A stretch of 64,000 nt of DNA from Paraglaciecola sp. L3A3 (GCF_009796765.1 NZ_CP047023.1:3393501-3457500), one strand, 5' to 3'; shown: positions 38,230-49,324, numbered from the stretch's first letter. Numbers and translations are program-made. Notes: a model not told the origin generated them from the letters alone.

Positions 38230-39132
38230 TTAATTATCTAACCCATAACCTAAGCTGCGCAAAGCTCGTTCGTCATCAGCCCACCCAGATTTAACTTTAA
38301 CCCAAAGTTCTAGATACACTTTAGTCTCAAATAAGGCTTCCATATCTCTACGAGCTTCAGCGCCTATGGTTTTAAGGCGTTGACCACCTTTACCAATAAC
38401 CATGCTTTTTTGGGTGTCGCGTTCGACCAAAATTAGGCCATTGATTCTATAGATGCCATTTTCAGCCAATAAAAATTGTTCTATTTCCACTGTCACTGAA
38501 TAAGGTAATTCATCGCCAGTAAAACGCATGAGTTTTTCACGAACAATTTCAGCCGCCATAAAACGACTTGAACGGTCAGTGATATAATCTTCAGGAAAAT
38601 AAAACTCACTTTCAGGCAAAGTCGCTAAAACTAATGAACGTAACTCTTCAACATTTTTTCCTGTTTTAGCTGAAATAGGCATGATTTGCTGAAAAGTATG
38701 TTGTTCGCCTAACCATCTTAAATGGGGCAACATAGTTTCTTTATCTTTTACATTGTCAGACTTATTCACAATCAACCAGCAAGGTGCGCCAGACTGTTGA
38801 ATTTTGGTTAACACCATCTGATCATCATCAGTCCATTTTGTGCCTTCAACCAAAAACAAAACTAAGCCAACATCGCCAATCGAGCTCGCGGCAGCACGGT
38901 TCATAAAACGATTAATCGCACGTTTTTCTTCGATATGTAAGCCTGGGGTATCAACATAAACTGCTTGACGATTCTCTTCAGTATCTATGCCCATAATTCT
39001 ATGGCGAGTAGTTTGTGGTTTGCGCGAAGTTATACTGACTTTTTGTCCCAGTAACTTATTTAATAATGTTGATTTACCCACATTCGGGCGACCAACAATG
39101 GCAATCATTCCACAGTGTGTTTTATTTTCCAT
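38230..39132 (-). CDS. era: GTPase Era
   Basis: Essential GTPase (300 residues) that binds 16S rRNA and aids 30S maturation. G1 [11 protein letters not shown]3 DTPGLH and G4 NKSD are present. The C-terminal KH domain holds [13 protein letters not shown]. It overlaps the end of rnc by eleven bases, the conserved rnc-era arrangement, with RNase III processing the same rRNA. Confidence 0.97.
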   Translation of the reverse strand: MENKTHCGMIAIVGRPNVGKSTLLNKLLGQKVSITSRKPQTTRHRIMGIDTEENRQAVYVDTPGLHIEEKRAINRFMNRAAASSIGDVGLVLFLVEGTKWTDDDQMVLTKIQQSGAPCWLIVNKSDNVKDKETMLPHLRWLGEQHTFQQIMPISAKTGKNVEELRSLVLATLPESEFYFPEDYITDRSSRFMAAEIVREKLMRFTGDELPYSVTVEIEQFLLAENGIYRINGLILVERDTQKSMVIGKGGQRLKTIGAEARRDMEALFETKVYLELWVKVKSGWADDERALRSLGYGLDN

Positions 39133-39808
39133 TTGTTAGTCTCTTATAAGCTTGTCTTGCAGCTTTTTGTTCGGCTTTCCGGCGGCTGTTTCCCACACCT
39201 ATAGTTGGCTCTTTTAAGCCATTAGCAGTGCAGTTGACATGAAATATCTGGTCATGTGATTTACCCTTAATATCGATCACTTCGTATATAGGTAATGGCT
39301 GTTTTTGACCTTGTAAAAATTCTTGTAAACGAGTTTTATCGTCTTTAGACACAGCATCAGGATCTAAAGCATTTATACGTTCAGCGAACCAATCTAAGAT
39401 TAAGGCTTCACTTTTTTCCATGCCAGATTCTAAATAGATAGCCCCTATAATGGCTTCTACTGCATCAGCCAAAATTGAATCTCGTCTAAAACCACCACTT
39501 TTTAATTCTCCTGGGCCAAGTAATAATAACTCTCCCAACTCAAATTCTCTGGCAACTTCAGCTAAAGTGTCTCCTTTCACTAAACTAGAACGCATACGAG
39601 TGAGTTTGCCTTCAGGCTGTTTAGGGAAACGTTGAAACAACACTTTGGCGATAACCATGCCTAAAATAGCGTCACCTAAAAATTCTAACCTTTCATTATG
39701 AATTTTATTGGCACTTCTATGAGTTAACGCCTGAGCTAAGTTCGCCGGATCTTTAAAGGTATATCCTAACTTTCTATATAAGGGTAAATAAGGGTCAACA
39801 ATTTGCAT
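39122..39808 (-). CDS. rnc: Ribonuclease III
   Basis: Double-strand-specific endoribonuclease (228 residues) that processes rRNA precursors and regulatory RNAs. The signature [13 protein letters not shown] is at about 38-50 and [14 protein letters not shown] holds the second acidic cluster; a dsRNA-binding domain closes the protein (about 155-225). It starts directly after lepB stops and overlaps era. Confidence 0.97.
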   Translation of the reverse strand: MQIVDPYLPLYRKLGYTFKDPANLAQALTHRSANKIHNERLEFLGDAILGMVIAKVLFQRFPKQPEGKLTRMRSSLVKGDTLAEVAREFELGELLLLGPGELKSGGFRRDSILADAVEAIIGAIYLESGMEKSEALILDWFAERINALDPDAVSKDDKTRLQEFLQGQKQPLPIYEVIDIKGKSHDQIFHVNCTANGLKEPTIGVGNSRRKAEQKAARQAYKRLTNGK

Positions 39809-40717
39809 TTATATAATGCCGCCCACTCGTTCAAATCTTATATCTGTCGGTACCCAACTTGGTAACCAGCTGTCTTCTGCACGTTCAAATTCAAAACTGA
39901 TCCAAATAGCGACGGCTTTACCTACTAGATTATCGTCAGGTACAAACCCCCAAAAACGGCCATCTTCACTGTTATCACGATTATCTCCCATTACAAAATA
40001 ATGACCTTCAGGTACTATCCATTCATCGACCTGTGTACCAGGCTGTTGATAATAACGACTACTAGGATTACTTCGACTGGCGGTTCGATAAATTTGGTGG
40101 CTTATTTCACCTAGTTTTTCTGTATATTTCTCAAGAGGTGCAAATTGTTGGAATACTTCCCCACGATTTTCAAACTTCAAATCTACTTTTTTTATTGGTA
40201 AACAGTTTTCTACTGAATCACAGGCAGGCTTGATACTAATTTGTTTATCACGATAAATTACAGTATCACCAGGTAACCCAACAACACGTTTAATATAGTC
40301 TAATGAAGGATTAACGGGGTACTTAAATACCACAACATCACCACGTTCTGGCGCACCTAAGTCTACAAATTTCTTACGCATGACTGGATCTTTCAAACCA
40401 TATGCGTATTTCTCAACTAAGATAAAATCCCCCACCAATAAGGTAGGCATCATAGAGCCTGATGGAATTTGAAAAGGTTCATACAAAAACGAACGTAATA
40501 CCAATACAAAAGCAATCACAGGAAATATCTGTTGCGCTGTATCCACTAACCAAGGTAGTTCAGCATCTTGCTCTAAGGCAGAAGAAGTACCTGAAGCACT
40601 ACTGGCAATAGCCATACGGTCACGACGTTTCTGCGCAAACAATAAACTATCCACTAACCAAATGATGCCTGAGGCAACAGTCAAAATTACTAAAAAAATT
40701 GAGAAATAATTCGCCAT
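39809..40717 (-). CDS. lepB: Signal peptidase I
   Basis: Inner-membrane Ser/Lys peptidase (302 residues) that removes signal peptides from exported proteins. Two N-terminal membrane segments (about 3-21 and 63-82) precede the catalytic part. The nucleophile serine is in PSGSMMPTLLVGD and the lysine in YIKRVVGLPGD; GDNRDNSEDGRFWG completes the family boxes. It lies between lepA (one base away) and rnc in the conserved order. Confidence 0.97.
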   Translation of the reverse strand: MANYFSIFLVILTVASGIIWLVDSLLFAQKRRDRMAIASSASGTSSALEQDAELPWLVDTAQQIFPVIAFVLVLRSFLYEPFQIPSGSMMPTLLVGDFILVEKYAYGLKDPVMRKKFVDLGAPERGDVVVFKYPVNPSLDYIKRVVGLPGDTVIYRDKQISIKPACDSVENCLPIKKVDLKFENRGEVFQQFAPLEKYTEKLGEISHQIYRTASRSNPSSRYYQQPGTQVDEWIVPEGHYFVMGDNRDNSEDGRFWGFVPDDNLVGKAVAIWISFEFERAEDSWLPSWVPTDIRFERVGGII

Positions 40718-40718
40718 A

Positions 40719-42515
40719 TTATTTTCCTACCTTAAGTAATGCTAAAAATGCTTCTTGAGGTAGTTCTACGTTACCAACAGACTTCATACGTTTTTTACCG
40801 TCCTTTTGTTTCTGTAACAGCTTTTTCTTACGACTAATATCGCCACCATAACATTTAGCGATTACATTTTTACGTAACTGTTTAATGGTACTACGGGCAA
40901 TAATTTGATTCCCGATCGCTGCTTGAATAGCAATATCAAACATTTGTCTTGGAATAAGCTCTTTAAGTTTTTCAACCAGTTGTCTACCACGAGTCACAGC
41001 ATTATCTTTATGGGTGATCATAGCTAAGGCATCAACACGCTCGGTATTAATTAGAATATCCAAACGAGACATTTCAGCAGCTTGGAAACGCTTGAAATTA
41101 TAGTCTAGGGAAGCAAACCCACGGCTTGTGGACTTTAATCTATCAAAGAAATCCATCACAACTTCAGCCATAGGTAGATCATAACTGACAGCCACTTGTT
41201 TGCCGTGATATGTCATATTAGTTTGCATGCCACGTTTTTCAACACACAAGGTAATCACATTACCTAAAAATTCTTGGGGCACTAAAATATGAGCTTCAAC
41301 TATAGGTTCGCGAATTTCTTCAATATCATTAACTGCAGGAAGTTTAGAAGGATTATCTACATAGATAACCTCACCACTTTTAGTTTCTACTTCGTAAACA
41401 ACAGTAGGCGCAGTGGTAATCAGGTCTAAATCGTATTCACGCTCTAAACGTTCTTGAATAATTTCCATGTGTAACATGCCGAGGAAACCAATACGAAAGC
41501 CAAAACCTAAGGCAGAAGAACTTTCTGGTTCAAAAAATAACGAAGCATCGTTCAGACTTAATTTGGCTAAAGCATCACGAAAATCTTCGTAGTCATCAGA
41601 ACTGATAGGGAACATACCCGCATAAACTTGCGGTTTAACTTTTTTGAATCCAGGCAAAGGTTCTACCGCTGGATCCCTAGCTAAGGTGATTGTATCCCCT
41701 ACTGGCGCGCCATGAATTTCTTTAATTCCAGCAATAATAAATCCTACTTCGCCAGCTCTTAAAATACCTGTGTCTTTTGCTTTGGGAGTAAAAATACCAA
41801 CCTTATCAGCTTGGTGTATACCACCTGTGGACATGATTTTTATCTTTTCGTTTTTGCGTAACTCACCTTGCATAATGCGCACAAGTGAGACAACACCTTG
41901 ATAATTATCAAACCATGAATCTACAATCAATGCTTTTAATGGCGCATCAATTTCGCCTTCTGGAGGAGGAACTTGACGAACAATCACCTCCAAAACATCT
42001 TCGATACCAATACCTGTTTTAGCTGAACACCGCACAGCATCCATAGCATCAATGCCTACTATGTCTTCAATTTCTTCTGCTACACGATCTGGCTCAGCCT
42101 GAGGTAAATCAATCTTGTTCAGAATAGGTACCACTTCCATATCCATATCAATGGCGGTGTAACAGTTTGCTAAAGTTTGTGCTTCTACTCCTTGTCCGGC
42201 GTCAACAACTAATAATGCACCTTCACAAGCAGCTAATGAACGGGAGACTTCGTAAGAAAAATCTACGTGGCCTGGAGTGTCGATAAAGTTCAGCTGATAC
42301 GTTTCACCATCTTTGGCTTTATAATCCAAAGTGACACTCTGAGCTTTAATTGTGATCCCGCGCTCTTTTTCAATATCCATAGAGTCGAGAACTTGTTCTG
42401 ACATTTCTCTAGCGGTAAGTCCGCCACAGTGTTGAATTAAGCGATCTGAAAGAGTAGATTTACCGTGATCGATATGAGCAATAATAGAAAAATTTCGTAT
42501 GTGCTTGTGTTGCAT
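40719..42515 (-). CDS. lepA: Elongation factor 4 (LepA)
   Basis: Ribosomal GTPase (598 residues) related to EF-G. The G1 loop is in [16 protein letters not shown]3 in DTPGHVDF and G4 in NKIDLP. The unique C-terminal domain ends [20 protein letters not shown]...VGK, which reaches into the ribosomal decoding region. It starts the lepA-lepB-rnc-era block. A 176-bp gap separates it from rseC. Confidence 0.97.
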   Translation of the reverse strand: MQHKHIRNFSIIAHIDHGKSTLSDRLIQHCGGLTAREMSEQVLDSMDIEKERGITIKAQSVTLDYKAKDGETYQLNFIDTPGHVDFSYEVSRSLAACEGALLVVDAGQGVEAQTLANCYTAIDMDMEVVPILNKIDLPQAEPDRVAEEIEDIVGIDAMDAVRCSAKTGIGIEDVLEVIVRQVPPPEGEIDAPLKALIVDSWFDNYQGVVSLVRIMQGELRKNEKIKIMSTGGIHQADKVGIFTPKAKDTGILRAGEVGFIIAGIKEIHGAPVGDTITLARDPAVEPLPGFKKVKPQVYAGMFPISSDDYEDFRDALAKLSLNDASLFFEPESSSALGFGFRIGFLGMLHMEIIQERLEREYDLDLITTAPTVVYEVETKSGEVIYVDNPSKLPAVNDIEEIREPIVEAHILVPQEFLGNVITLCVEKRGMQTNMTYHGKQVAVSYDLPMAEVVMDFFDRLKSTSRGFASLDYNFKRFQAAEMSRLDILINTERVDALAMITHKDNAVTRGRQLVEKLKELIPRQMFDIAIQAAIGNQIIARSTIKQLRKNVIAKCYGGDISRKKKLLQKQKDGKKRMKSVGNVELPQEAFLALLKVGK

Positions 42516-42691
42516 AAAGTTTTAGAAAATTACCAAGTGTGTTTGCTTTCCCACCACCAAAACCAATAACGCCTACTGATCAAATAACTCGGGGAACAAA
42601 ATGATTAAATAGGCGGCGATTTTACAGTTTTATCAGCCACTTTGCGACACAGAAAACCAATCATTAGCTGTTTTATTGCAGAAACTTAAAT

Positions 42692-43180
42692 TTACACTTG
42701 TTTAAAATGAATATTCTGGGACTCTAGAGGTATAACTGAGAGGATTTTAGGCTGGAATTTATCGCAACTTTGTTTGTTCATATAAATATGGATCAATTTA
42801 TAAGTAACCCCTGCCATACTAAACGCCACTATTATCAGCCAAATTTCTGCTGTTAAGCCAATTATTGGTAATACACTTTGTGCAATCACAGCAGAAAATA
42901 TCAACACTAACAAAGGTAATATATAAACTAAAATAGAGGCTTTCAGTACACTCTCTTCAGCAATACCTAATTTAACTTCTTGCCCAATATCAATGGCACC
43001 ATCATATTGAAACTTAATTGATTCACGTTTATTAGCAAATACTTTAGCGATAGCACCCGTTCCACAATTTGACTGGGCCTCACAACTACCACAAGTAGAT
43101 TTAATTTGTGTTTCAACCCAGATAACTTGTGCCCCCGTTTGGTTTTCAATATTACTTACTACGCCTATTTCTTCTAACAT
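42692..43180 (-). CDS. rseC: SoxR-reducing / sigma-E regulatory protein RseC
   Basis: Inner-membrane protein (162 residues) with the N-terminal cysteine cluster CGSCEAQSNCGTGAIAKVF typical of RseC and two membrane helices (about 80-100 and 107-127). RseC has been linked to SoxR reduction and to sigma-E control, with unclear mechanism. It is last in rpoE-rseA-rseB-rseC, seven bases after rseB. Confidence 0.9.
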   Translation of the reverse strand: MLEEIGVVSNIENQTGAQVIWVETQIKSTCGSCEAQSNCGTGAIAKVFANKRESIKFQYDGAIDIGQEVKLGIAEESVLKASILVYILPLLVLIFSAVIAQSVLPIIGLTAEIWLIIVAFSMAGVTYKLIHIYMNKQSCDKFQPKILSVIPLESQNIHFKQV

Positions 43181-43187
43181 AAAAGGA

Positions 43188-44192
43188 TTATTCTCCTCTT
43201 ACGATTGAAGCAGCAATAGAACTGGCAGTCGATGCAGGTAACTTTCCGATAATAGTGATGTTTAATGGGCCTTTTTGTAAGGTAAAGAAAGTATCAGATT
43301 GACTTTTCCCTACCACATTATCCATTAAGGTATCATTACTCCGCTCTTCAATATAAACGGAAACATCCACTAAACCATCGCTTAACAATACATATTCAAC
43401 AACTTGACCAGTGATAGACAAACGTCTAAGTTCTCTTTTCACTAATTCCATACCAACAGGGATATAACCAATTTTCCACGGAGAACGGGTCAACTGGTTT
43501 TGACCTAAACTGACAGCCGCTGGCAACATAGAGGTTTCAATTTTTGCAAAAAAAGGGGCCAGTTCTTCAGTTACTTCGAGGCCCGTCACTTGAATTTGCT
43601 CTAGCAATTGGTTCTTTAGATTAAACATATTTAATTTCAGTAATAGACCAGTCTCTTGGTCTAACCAAACATTCAAACCATACCTTGTTTGGTCTTTACT
43701 AATTATTCTGATTTGCTGAGCAGCACGGCCAGAAACACGACTTCTCCCGACCATCACAAAATCATATCCAGTAAATAGCTTTTCTGGATGTTGAAAAAAT
43801 TCACTAGGAAATGGTCCATTAATAGCTGACGAAATCAAACTATATGGGGGCACATTGGGTTCAAAATAGCTGACTTTATTGCCAATTCGTACGATTTCTT
43901 TACCCGGCCCATTCAGTAAATTCAACTGCTCCATTTCAATGCCATCTGCATTTATTCCATGGCGCCAGAGGTAAGGTTGAGAGTCAACACCGGGTTTCAG
44001 TAAAACAAATGAGATTGAATAATTAAGAGATTGCACAGCCCGAGACATTTTATGTAACCAGGCTTCGGCACTATCATCAGTATATTGTTCTGCAACATAC
44101 TGAACGTCAGAAGATTGTGCTGGTTCTATGAGAGTTTGCTCTTCTTGAGCAAAGGTATAGCTAGGAAAAACTAGGCCAGATAGCAGAACCAT
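43188..44192 (-). CDS. rseB: Sigma-E regulatory protein RseB
   Basis: Periplasmic protein (334 residues from ATG 44192) that binds RseA and shields it from DegS until lipopolysaccharide or lipoprotein stress signals arrive. Core text: AWLHKMSRAVQSLNYSISFV and GYIPVGMELVKRELRRL. The start is uncertain. ATG 44192 gives a hydrophobic signal (LLSGLVFPSYTFA) without a basic front; in-frame codons upstream would add NRRYSRT and overlap rseA, making a better signal peptide. Confidence 0.88.
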   Translation of the reverse strand: MVLLSGLVFPSYTFAQEEQTLIEPAQSSDVQYVAEQYTDDSAEAWLHKMSRAVQSLNYSISFVLLKPGVDSQPYLWRHGINADGIEMEQLNLLNGPGKEIVRIGNKVSYFEPNVPPYSLISSAINGPFPSEFFQHPEKLFTGYDFVMVGRSRVSGRAAQQIRIISKDQTRYGLNVWLDQETGLLLKLNMFNLKNQLLEQIQVTGLEVTEELAPFFAKIETSMLPAAVSLGQNQLTRSPWKIGYIPVGMELVKRELRRLSITGQVVEYVLLSDGLVDVSVYIEERSNDTLMDNVVGKSQSDTFFTLQKGPLNITIIGKLPASTASSIAASIVRGE

Positions 44193-44211
44193 TAAGGTTC
44201 TGCTGTATCTT

Positions 44212-44817
44212 CTATTCAGGGATATTTTCAACAACTTCAGGCACTGCCTCTTCATTAATAGTATCTTCTGCAGTGGGTGTTGCAGTGACTTCAAATGTTT
44301 TAAAACGCATTTGCTGTTTATGATCAAGTATATAAGCATGAATTCGACGTTTTTGTTCTGCAGTATCCGTTTGCGGTAAAGAACGAGTAGCATCAAAACT
44401 AACAGGTGATAAGCCACCATTAATACCTAAAATTGGCGCTGCAGCACTGAAAGGTTGTTCAACCTCAGTTTGATTCATATGTTGCACCCCTAAAATCATA
44501 GCTACAGCAACAGATGCAGCAACTGCCATCTGTCCCCCCTGCTTAGCAAAGGGTATCACATTGCCAATCAATGGAATATCTCGCCATGTTTTCTTAGGGG
44601 CTAAAATTGCGGGTTCTGATTCTAAAGCTTGAGCCACTTTAGCTGCAATATCGAAGTTCAACTCTGTTGGTAGCTCTTGACGTAAACCATCACGAATTAG
44701 ATGGTAATTTTTCCATTTTTGCATCAAATCGGCATCACGTTTAACAGCGTCAACAACATTATCTGATGATACTTCACCATCAATAAAAGCTGATAAATTT
44801 TCAAATTTTTGCGACAT
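44212..44817 (-). CDS. rseA: Anti-sigma-E factor RseA
   Basis: Single-pass membrane anti-sigma factor (201 residues). The cytoplasmic domain opens MSQKFENLSAFIDGEVS and holds RPoE; a membrane helix at about 95-112 (GQMAVAASVAVAMILGV) is followed by a periplasmic tail read by DegS and RseB. Envelope stress triggers its cleavage and frees sigma-E. It lies 63 bases after rpoE. Confidence 0.93.
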   Translation of the reverse strand: MSQKFENLSAFIDGEVSSDNVVDAVKRDADLMQKWKNYHLIRDGLRQELPTELNFDIAAKVAQALESEPAILAPKKTWRDIPLIGNVIPFAKQGGQMAVAASVAVAMILGVQHMNQTEVEQPFSAAAPILGINGGLSPVSFDATRSLPQTDTAEQKRRIHAYILDHKQQMRFKTFEVTATPTAEDTINEEAVPEVVENIPE

Positions 44818-44880
44818 ACAATATGGTTCCCGCTAATTTAGTTCTTATTTCTGATAAATAATAGATTTATCAACTTAAAC

Positions 44881-45462
44881 TTAGTCGTTCATAAGCAAAG
44901 GTTGAATCACTTTATCTAACGCATCACGAGCCCTGAAAATTCTTGATCTTACAGTACCTACAGGGCAATCCATAACTTCAGCTATCTCTTCATAACTCAA
45001 TCCTTCTAACTCACGTAAGCTAATAGCCATTCGTAAATCTTCGGGTAATTTATCCATTGCCTCAAACAATAGCTTTTCCATTTGTTCTGACATTAAACTT
45101 TTTTCTGGCGAATTATTTTCTTTTAATGCATCGCTGCCATCATAAAAATCCGCTTCATCGGCGTCAATATCATTTGCCGGTGGTTTCCTCCCTTGAGAAA
45201 CCAAATAATTTTTAGCACTATTTACTGCGATCCTGTATAGCCAAGTATAAAATGCGCTATCACCTCTAAAATTGGGTAAAGCTTTATATGCTTTTATAAA
45301 TGCTTCTTGTGCCACATCGGCTACATCGCCTGAATTTTTTACATACCGAGAAACTAAATACGATACTTTATGCTGATACTTAACAACTAACAGCCCGTAT
45401 GCGTTTTTGTCACCTCTTTGTACTCGTTCAACAATTTGTTGATCTGTTAACTGCTCGCTCAT
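44881..45462 (-). CDS. rpoE: RNA polymerase sigma-E factor
   Basis: Extracytoplasmic-function sigma factor (193 residues) for outer-membrane stress. Region 2 is seen in YGLLVVKYQHKVSYLVSRYV and DVAQEAFIKAYKAL, region 4 in LRELEGLSYEEIAEVMDCP and GTVRSRIFRARD. It heads the rpoE-rseABC operon, divergent from nadB as in Escherichia coli, and has a matching sigma-E promoter upstream. Confidence 0.97.
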   Translation of the reverse strand: MSEQLTDQQIVERVQRGDKNAYGLLVVKYQHKVSYLVSRYVKNSGDVADVAQEAFIKAYKALPNFRGDSAFYTWLYRIAVNSAKNYLVSQGRKPPANDIDADEADFYDGSDALKENNSPEKSLMSEQMEKLLFEAMDKLPEDLRMAISLRELEGLSYEEIAEVMDCPVGTVRSRIFRARDALDKVIQPLLMND

Positions 45463-45514
45463 TCGAGCTATTACTCCTTTACGAAAATATACTACAGCTC
45501 ATGCAAGCACTAAT

Positions 45515-45541
45515 ATTGACTAACCATATTAAAAAAAGTTC
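45515..45541 (-). promoter_or_regulatory. Sigma-E type promoter of rpoE (autoregulation)
   Basis: On the reverse strand GAACTT (45541-45536) is followed after exactly 16 bases by TCAAT (45519-45515). This fits the sigma-E consensus GAACTT-N16/17-TCnAA and lies 52 bases before the rpoE start, so sigma-E most likely activates its own operon. Confidence 0.75.
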
Positions 45542-45966
45542 GATAAATAATGATCTTTTTTCAACAAACATATAAAAAGGTAAAATAACCACCCTAACAT
45601 TTGGGACTGTTGATCTTTTCTGTATAAATTTTGTTCTAACTAAACGCTTTTTAATCGCGGCGCTGGTTTACAGGCCTAATGGATTAAGTCAAAAATCAGC
45701 AACAAAGAGTAAAAAGCGTTTAGGACGAACCCTTCGGGCAGCGTTTGTGCGGCATTTCTACTGCCTCAGCACTCATTCATGTCGAACAACTACACCACAA
45801 TCGCGCTTCATTGTATAAATACCGCACAACTCGCTGTAAAACATCTAGAGAAGTTCAACAGCCCCAATGAATTTTCGCATATTATAGGCAATTAAATACA
45901 TTGATATTTGCGTAGCGTAAATTAGTATGGCCTAACAATCGACTCATTATTTGACTAGTTTACATT
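45542..45966. other. rpoE-nadB intergenic region with a 14-bp inverted repeat
   Basis: No gene. CTAAACGCTTTTTA (45640-45653) is perfectly inverted at TAAAAAGCGTTTAG (45710-45723) with 56 bases between. Further along, CGAACCCTTCGGGCAGCG and GGCATTTCTACTGCCTCAG have the look of dispersed repeat text of alteromonads, though no second copy is in this window. The nadB promoter lies in the last 60 bases. Confidence 0.6.
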
Positions 45967-47565
45967 ATGCACTCAACTATTGAACACCAATGTGACGTAC
46001 TCATCATTGGCAGCGGCGCAGCTGGACTGAGCCTCGCACTTAAAATTGCAGACAATTGTCAGGTAATTGTATTAAGTAAAAGTGAGCTTTCTGAAGGCTC
46101 GACAAAATATGCCCAAGGTGGCATAGCCGCAGTTTTCGATGAAAATGACTCTATTGAATACCATGTATCTGACACATTACTTGCTGGTGATGGTCTATGT
46201 AATGAAGAGGCGGTTCGATTTACCGCGTCTCAAGCTAAGGCTTGTATGGAATGGTTAATTGATTTTGGTATGCCTTTCGATCAAGAGAAAGATGGTAATG
46301 GCGAGTCCAAATTTCACTTAACAAGAGAAGGCGGTCATAGCCATAGACGCATTTTACATTCAGCTGATGCAACAGGTGCTGCTGTACAAGTCACATTAAT
46401 AGAAGCGGTTAAACAACATCCTAACATTCATCTGTTTCAGCGGTATAACGCTATTGACTTAATTAAGAGTAAAACCCAAAAAGATTTGTTACTGGGTGCT
46501 TATGTTTGGAACAGAAAAAAAGAAAAAGTTGAAATAATTCGCAGTCAATTTGTAACCCTAGCCACTGGCGGTGCAAGTAAAGTTTATCAATATACATCTA
46601 ACCCAGATGTTTCCAGCGGTGATGGTATTGCGATGGCATGGCGCGCAGGCTGTCGAGTCGGCAACATGGAATTTAATCAATTTCACCCCACTTGTTTATA
46701 CCATCCAGAAGCGCGAAACTTTTTAATTTCTGAAGCATTAAGAGGCGAAGGTGCTAAATTATGTCACCCAGATGGCACGCCTTTCATGCATAAATTTGAT
46801 GAAAGAAGTGATTTAGCGCCAAGAGATATAGTCGCTAGAGCCATTGATTTTGAGATGAAACGTTTAGGCGCTGATTGTATGTACCTTGATATAAGTCACA
46901 AACCTAGCGACTTTATTGTTAAACACTTTCCTAATATTTATCGTAAATGCCGCGCATTAGGCATTGATATCACTAGAGATCCAATCCCTGTAGTACCAGC
47001 AGCCCACTATAGTTGTGGAGGTGTGGTCACCGATAAATTCGCCAAAACCGACTTACAAAATTTATTTGCTATTGGTGAAGTCGCTTATACAGGTTTACAT
47101 GGCGCAAACAGAATGGCCAGTAATTCATTATTAGAATGTATTGTTTATGCCCATTCAGCTGCTGAATATATAAAGGCAAATTTGGCTAAAGACTACCAGC
47201 AGGAGCCAATTGAAGAATGGGACGAAAGTCAGGTAAGTGATTCAGATGAAGAAGTGATTATTCAACATAACTGGCACGAATTAAGGCTATTCATGTGGGA
47301 TTATGTAGGGATTGTTCGTACTAATAAAAGACTAGAGCGCGCTCATCATAGGATCAACCTATTAAAACAAGAAGTTAACGAATACTATTCTAACTTTAAA
47401 GTCAGTAATAACTTACTTGAATTGCGTAATCTACTCACAGTCGCAGAGTTGATAGTTGAATGTGCCCGTGAACGCAAAGAAAGCAGAGGATTACATTTCA
47501 ATGTTGATTACCCCTATCAAGTTGATGATCCCCAACCGACCATTATTGGTCCTTTAACTAAATAA
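45967..47565 (+). CDS. nadB: L-aspartate oxidase
   Basis: FAD enzyme (532 residues) that oxidises L-aspartate to iminoaspartate, the first step of NAD synthesis with NadA. FAD-binding [15 protein letters not shown] is at about 12-26; [17 protein letters not shown] and HFHP-region [13 protein letters not shown] mark the succinate dehydrogenase/aspartate oxidase family. Divergent from rpoE. Its end overlaps the MaoC-like gene by eight bases on the opposite strand. Confidence 0.96.
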   Translation: MHSTIEHQCDVLIIGSGAAGLSLALKIADNCQVIVLSKSELSEGSTKYAQGGIAAVFDENDSIEYHVSDTLLAGDGLCNEEAVRFTASQAKACMEWLIDFGMPFDQEKDGNGESKFHLTREGGHSHRRILHSADATGAAVQVTLIEAVKQHPNIHLFQRYNAIDLIKSKTQKDLLLGAYVWNRKKEKVEIIRSQFVTLATGGASKVYQYTSNPDVSSGDGIAMAWRAGCRVGNMEFNQFHPTCLYHPEARNFLISEALRGEGAKLCHPDGTPFMHKFDERSDLAPRDIVARAIDFEMKRLGADCMYLDISHKPSDFIVKHFPNIYRKCRALGIDITRDPIPVVPAAHYSCGGVVTDKFAKTDLQNLFAIGEVAYTGLHGANRMASNSLLECIVYAHSAAEYIKANLAKDYQQEPIEEWDESQVSDSDEEVIIQHNWHELRLFMWDYVGIVRTNKRLERAHHRINLLKQEVNEYYSNFKVSNNLLELRNLLTVAELIVECARERKESRGLHFNVDYPYQVDDPQPTIIGPLTK

Positions 47566-48472
47566 TATCAGTAAATTGAATTGAGCCTATCAAATGTGGG
47601 CTCGATTCATTCTGATTAATTTGCGTCTGCACTTTAAAGTCAATTTCACCCTTACTTTTGTTACTTGTACTTGTTTGCAACATAGACACTTTTCCAGGTA
47701 AAAACAAAGGTAACTTAAACCCTACTTGCACTGAAAACGCCTTAGCGAAAGCCGCAGGATACTGCTTTTGTAATTCAGATAAACACCGTGATTTAGTCCA
47801 CATACCGTGAATAATATGTTGTTGAAAACCAAATAATTTAGCAGACCATTTAGCTAAATGAATCGGATTATAATCACCGGAAGATTTAGCATATAAACGG
47901 CCTAAATTTGTCGCTAAATTCCAATCTACAGTCAAGCTATCAACAGAAAATTCTGGGACAGGCTTTTTAGCGATCTCATCCACTTGAATTTGATGTTTAG
48001 TGCGATATAAATTCACGCTTACGCTACTCCAAACCAATTCATCATTGCTAGTACAGTCGGTAATAACCGAGAACAACCAACCTTTGTGGTGCGCGGTTAA
48101 ATCAGCTAAACGACAGGTTAATTCAAGGTTTTCGCTAAGCTCAATAGGCCTATATTGCTGAATACTATTTTCTACATGCACTAAACCCAACAAAGGAAAA
48201 GGAAATTCAGGCTGTAACAATAATTGTAAATGTAGAGGAAAAGCTAAAGTATGAATATAACAAGGATGTAAGTGTTCTCCTTGCCAATTAACCACCTTCT
48301 GAAACAAAGCTACTTTGTTACTTTGTATACAAATATCTGGCAGACAAAATTCTGTTCTAGGTAACTTTATGGGGGTGGTTTTATTCGCTTTTTTGAACAA
48401 AAACTTAAGCATCAATAATTTAATATTCGATGCCTTTTCTAATTCAACAGTTTGTATCGCATGGGGATTCAT
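47558..48472 (-). CDS. MaoC-like hot-dog fold protein
   Basis: A 304-residue protein with two hot-dog folds. The second half has the hydratase-2 motif [20 protein letters not shown], whose Asp and His act in enoyl-CoA hydration in related enzymes, followed by [13 protein letters not shown]. Family members hydrate or dehydrate acyl-CoA or acyl-ACP; the substrate here is not known. It ends inside the nadB 3' end (tail to tail) and lies two bases after ygfX, so may share its transcript. Confidence 0.83.
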   Translation of the reverse strand: MNPHAIQTVELEKASNIKLLMLKFLFKKANKTTPIKLPRTEFCLPDICIQSNKVALFQKVVNWQGEHLHPCYIHTLAFPLHLQLLLQPEFPFPLLGLVHVENSIQQYRPIELSENLELTCRLADLTAHHKGWLFSVITDCTSNDELVWSSVSVNLYRTKHQIQVDEIAKKPVPEFSVDSLTVDWNLATNLGRLYAKSSGDYNPIHLAKWSAKLFGFQQHIIHGMWTKSRCLSELQKQYPAAFAKAFSVQVGFKLPLFLPGKVSMLQTSTSNKSKGEIDFKVQTQINQNESSPHLIGSIQFTDII

Positions 48473-48474
48473 TA

Positions 48475-48915
48475 CTAATTAACCATTTTTTGTTGCTGAA
48501 AAATAATAGCTCGGCACAAACGTCGATAATTTTGTTCTGATACCTGATCATGATAAATAAGTAACCATTTAGCATCGTTTGCATTCACCACTGAACTTAA
48601 CTTTAAAAATAAAACTAAGCTAGTCATACGAGATTGCCCACTGATTAGCCAACTACTTTGTTCTAATTGCCCTACTTCGATCCATTGTCCATCTTGGCTA
48701 AAGGTCACCGACGGTATTTTTTTATTTTTTAACTGCCGAGACAAATAAAAAAAACTCAGCACAACTATGATGGATAAAACACTTTGGATTAACCATTGCC
48801 AAACAATAATTTGTGGTTTCCAACTCCAAATTGAAAGCACAAATAAAATAGCAAGGACACTAACAAGTATCCTTTCTAGACGTGACGAGGAAAACTCAAT
48901 TCTATACTTTGACAC
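48475..48915 (-). CDS. ygfX: YgfX family membrane protein (CptA)
   Basis: A 146-residue protein with two membrane helices (about 13-29 and 38-58) followed by a soluble part with DGQWIEVG. This matches YgfX, which is encoded next to SdhE in gammaproteobacteria and was proposed as a toxin acting on MreB and FtsZ. It overlaps sdhE by 14 bases. Confidence 0.8.
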   Translation of the reverse strand: MSKYRIEFSSSRLERILVSVLAILFVLSIWSWKPQIIVWQWLIQSVLSIIVVLSFFYLSRQLKNKKIPSVTFSQDGQWIEVGQLEQSSWLISGQSRMTSLVLFLKLSSVVNANDAKWLLIYHDQVSEQNYRRLCRAIIFQQQKMVN

Positions 48916-49153
48916 GACTCAATATATGCTCAATCATTCCTTTGATAACAGGATCGTTGCAAGCTTGATGGCCCATAAACCAAGCATACAAATCGGGATC
49001 ATCAAACGTGAGTAAACGTTCAAAAATCAACTGCTCTTCATCTGACAGTTGCAAAAAACCAGTTTCAGCAAAAGGTATAAATAATACATCTAGTTCTAAC
49101 ATCCCTCGACGACATGCCCATTTTAATCGCCCATACCTTTTTTTATCGAACAT
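48902..49153 (-). CDS. sdhE: FAD assembly factor SdhE
   Basis: Small protein (83 residues) that promotes covalent attachment of FAD to succinate dehydrogenase. The RGxxE motif is in CRRGMLELDVL. ATG 49153 (MFDKKRYGRLKW) gives the normal length; a longer frame from 49186 adds eleven unlikely residues. It is coupled to ygfX by overlap and diverges from ygfZ, the usual gene order. Confidence 0.9.
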   Translation of the reverse strand: MFDKKRYGRLKWACRRGMLELDVLFIPFAETGFLQLSDEEQLIFERLLTFDDPDLYAWFMGHQACNDPVIKGMIEHILSRVKV

Positions 49154-49324
49154 AGTAAACCTCAAACCAAAAACATTTCTTACCAAGATAAGATAATTAT
49201 CTCAGATATTTTATATGCCAACATAATAGCAGGTATAATTAGTTCTTTTCAGCTCTTTCCTTGGGAAAGTAAACTATTACCCCATATAAATAACATTCAA
49301 CCAAAGGCAAATAGAGAATCAAAT

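Noticed and set aside
43188..44420. 410-residue version of RseB
   Set aside because: The first 76 residues are rseA read in another frame; the true start is near 44192-44230.
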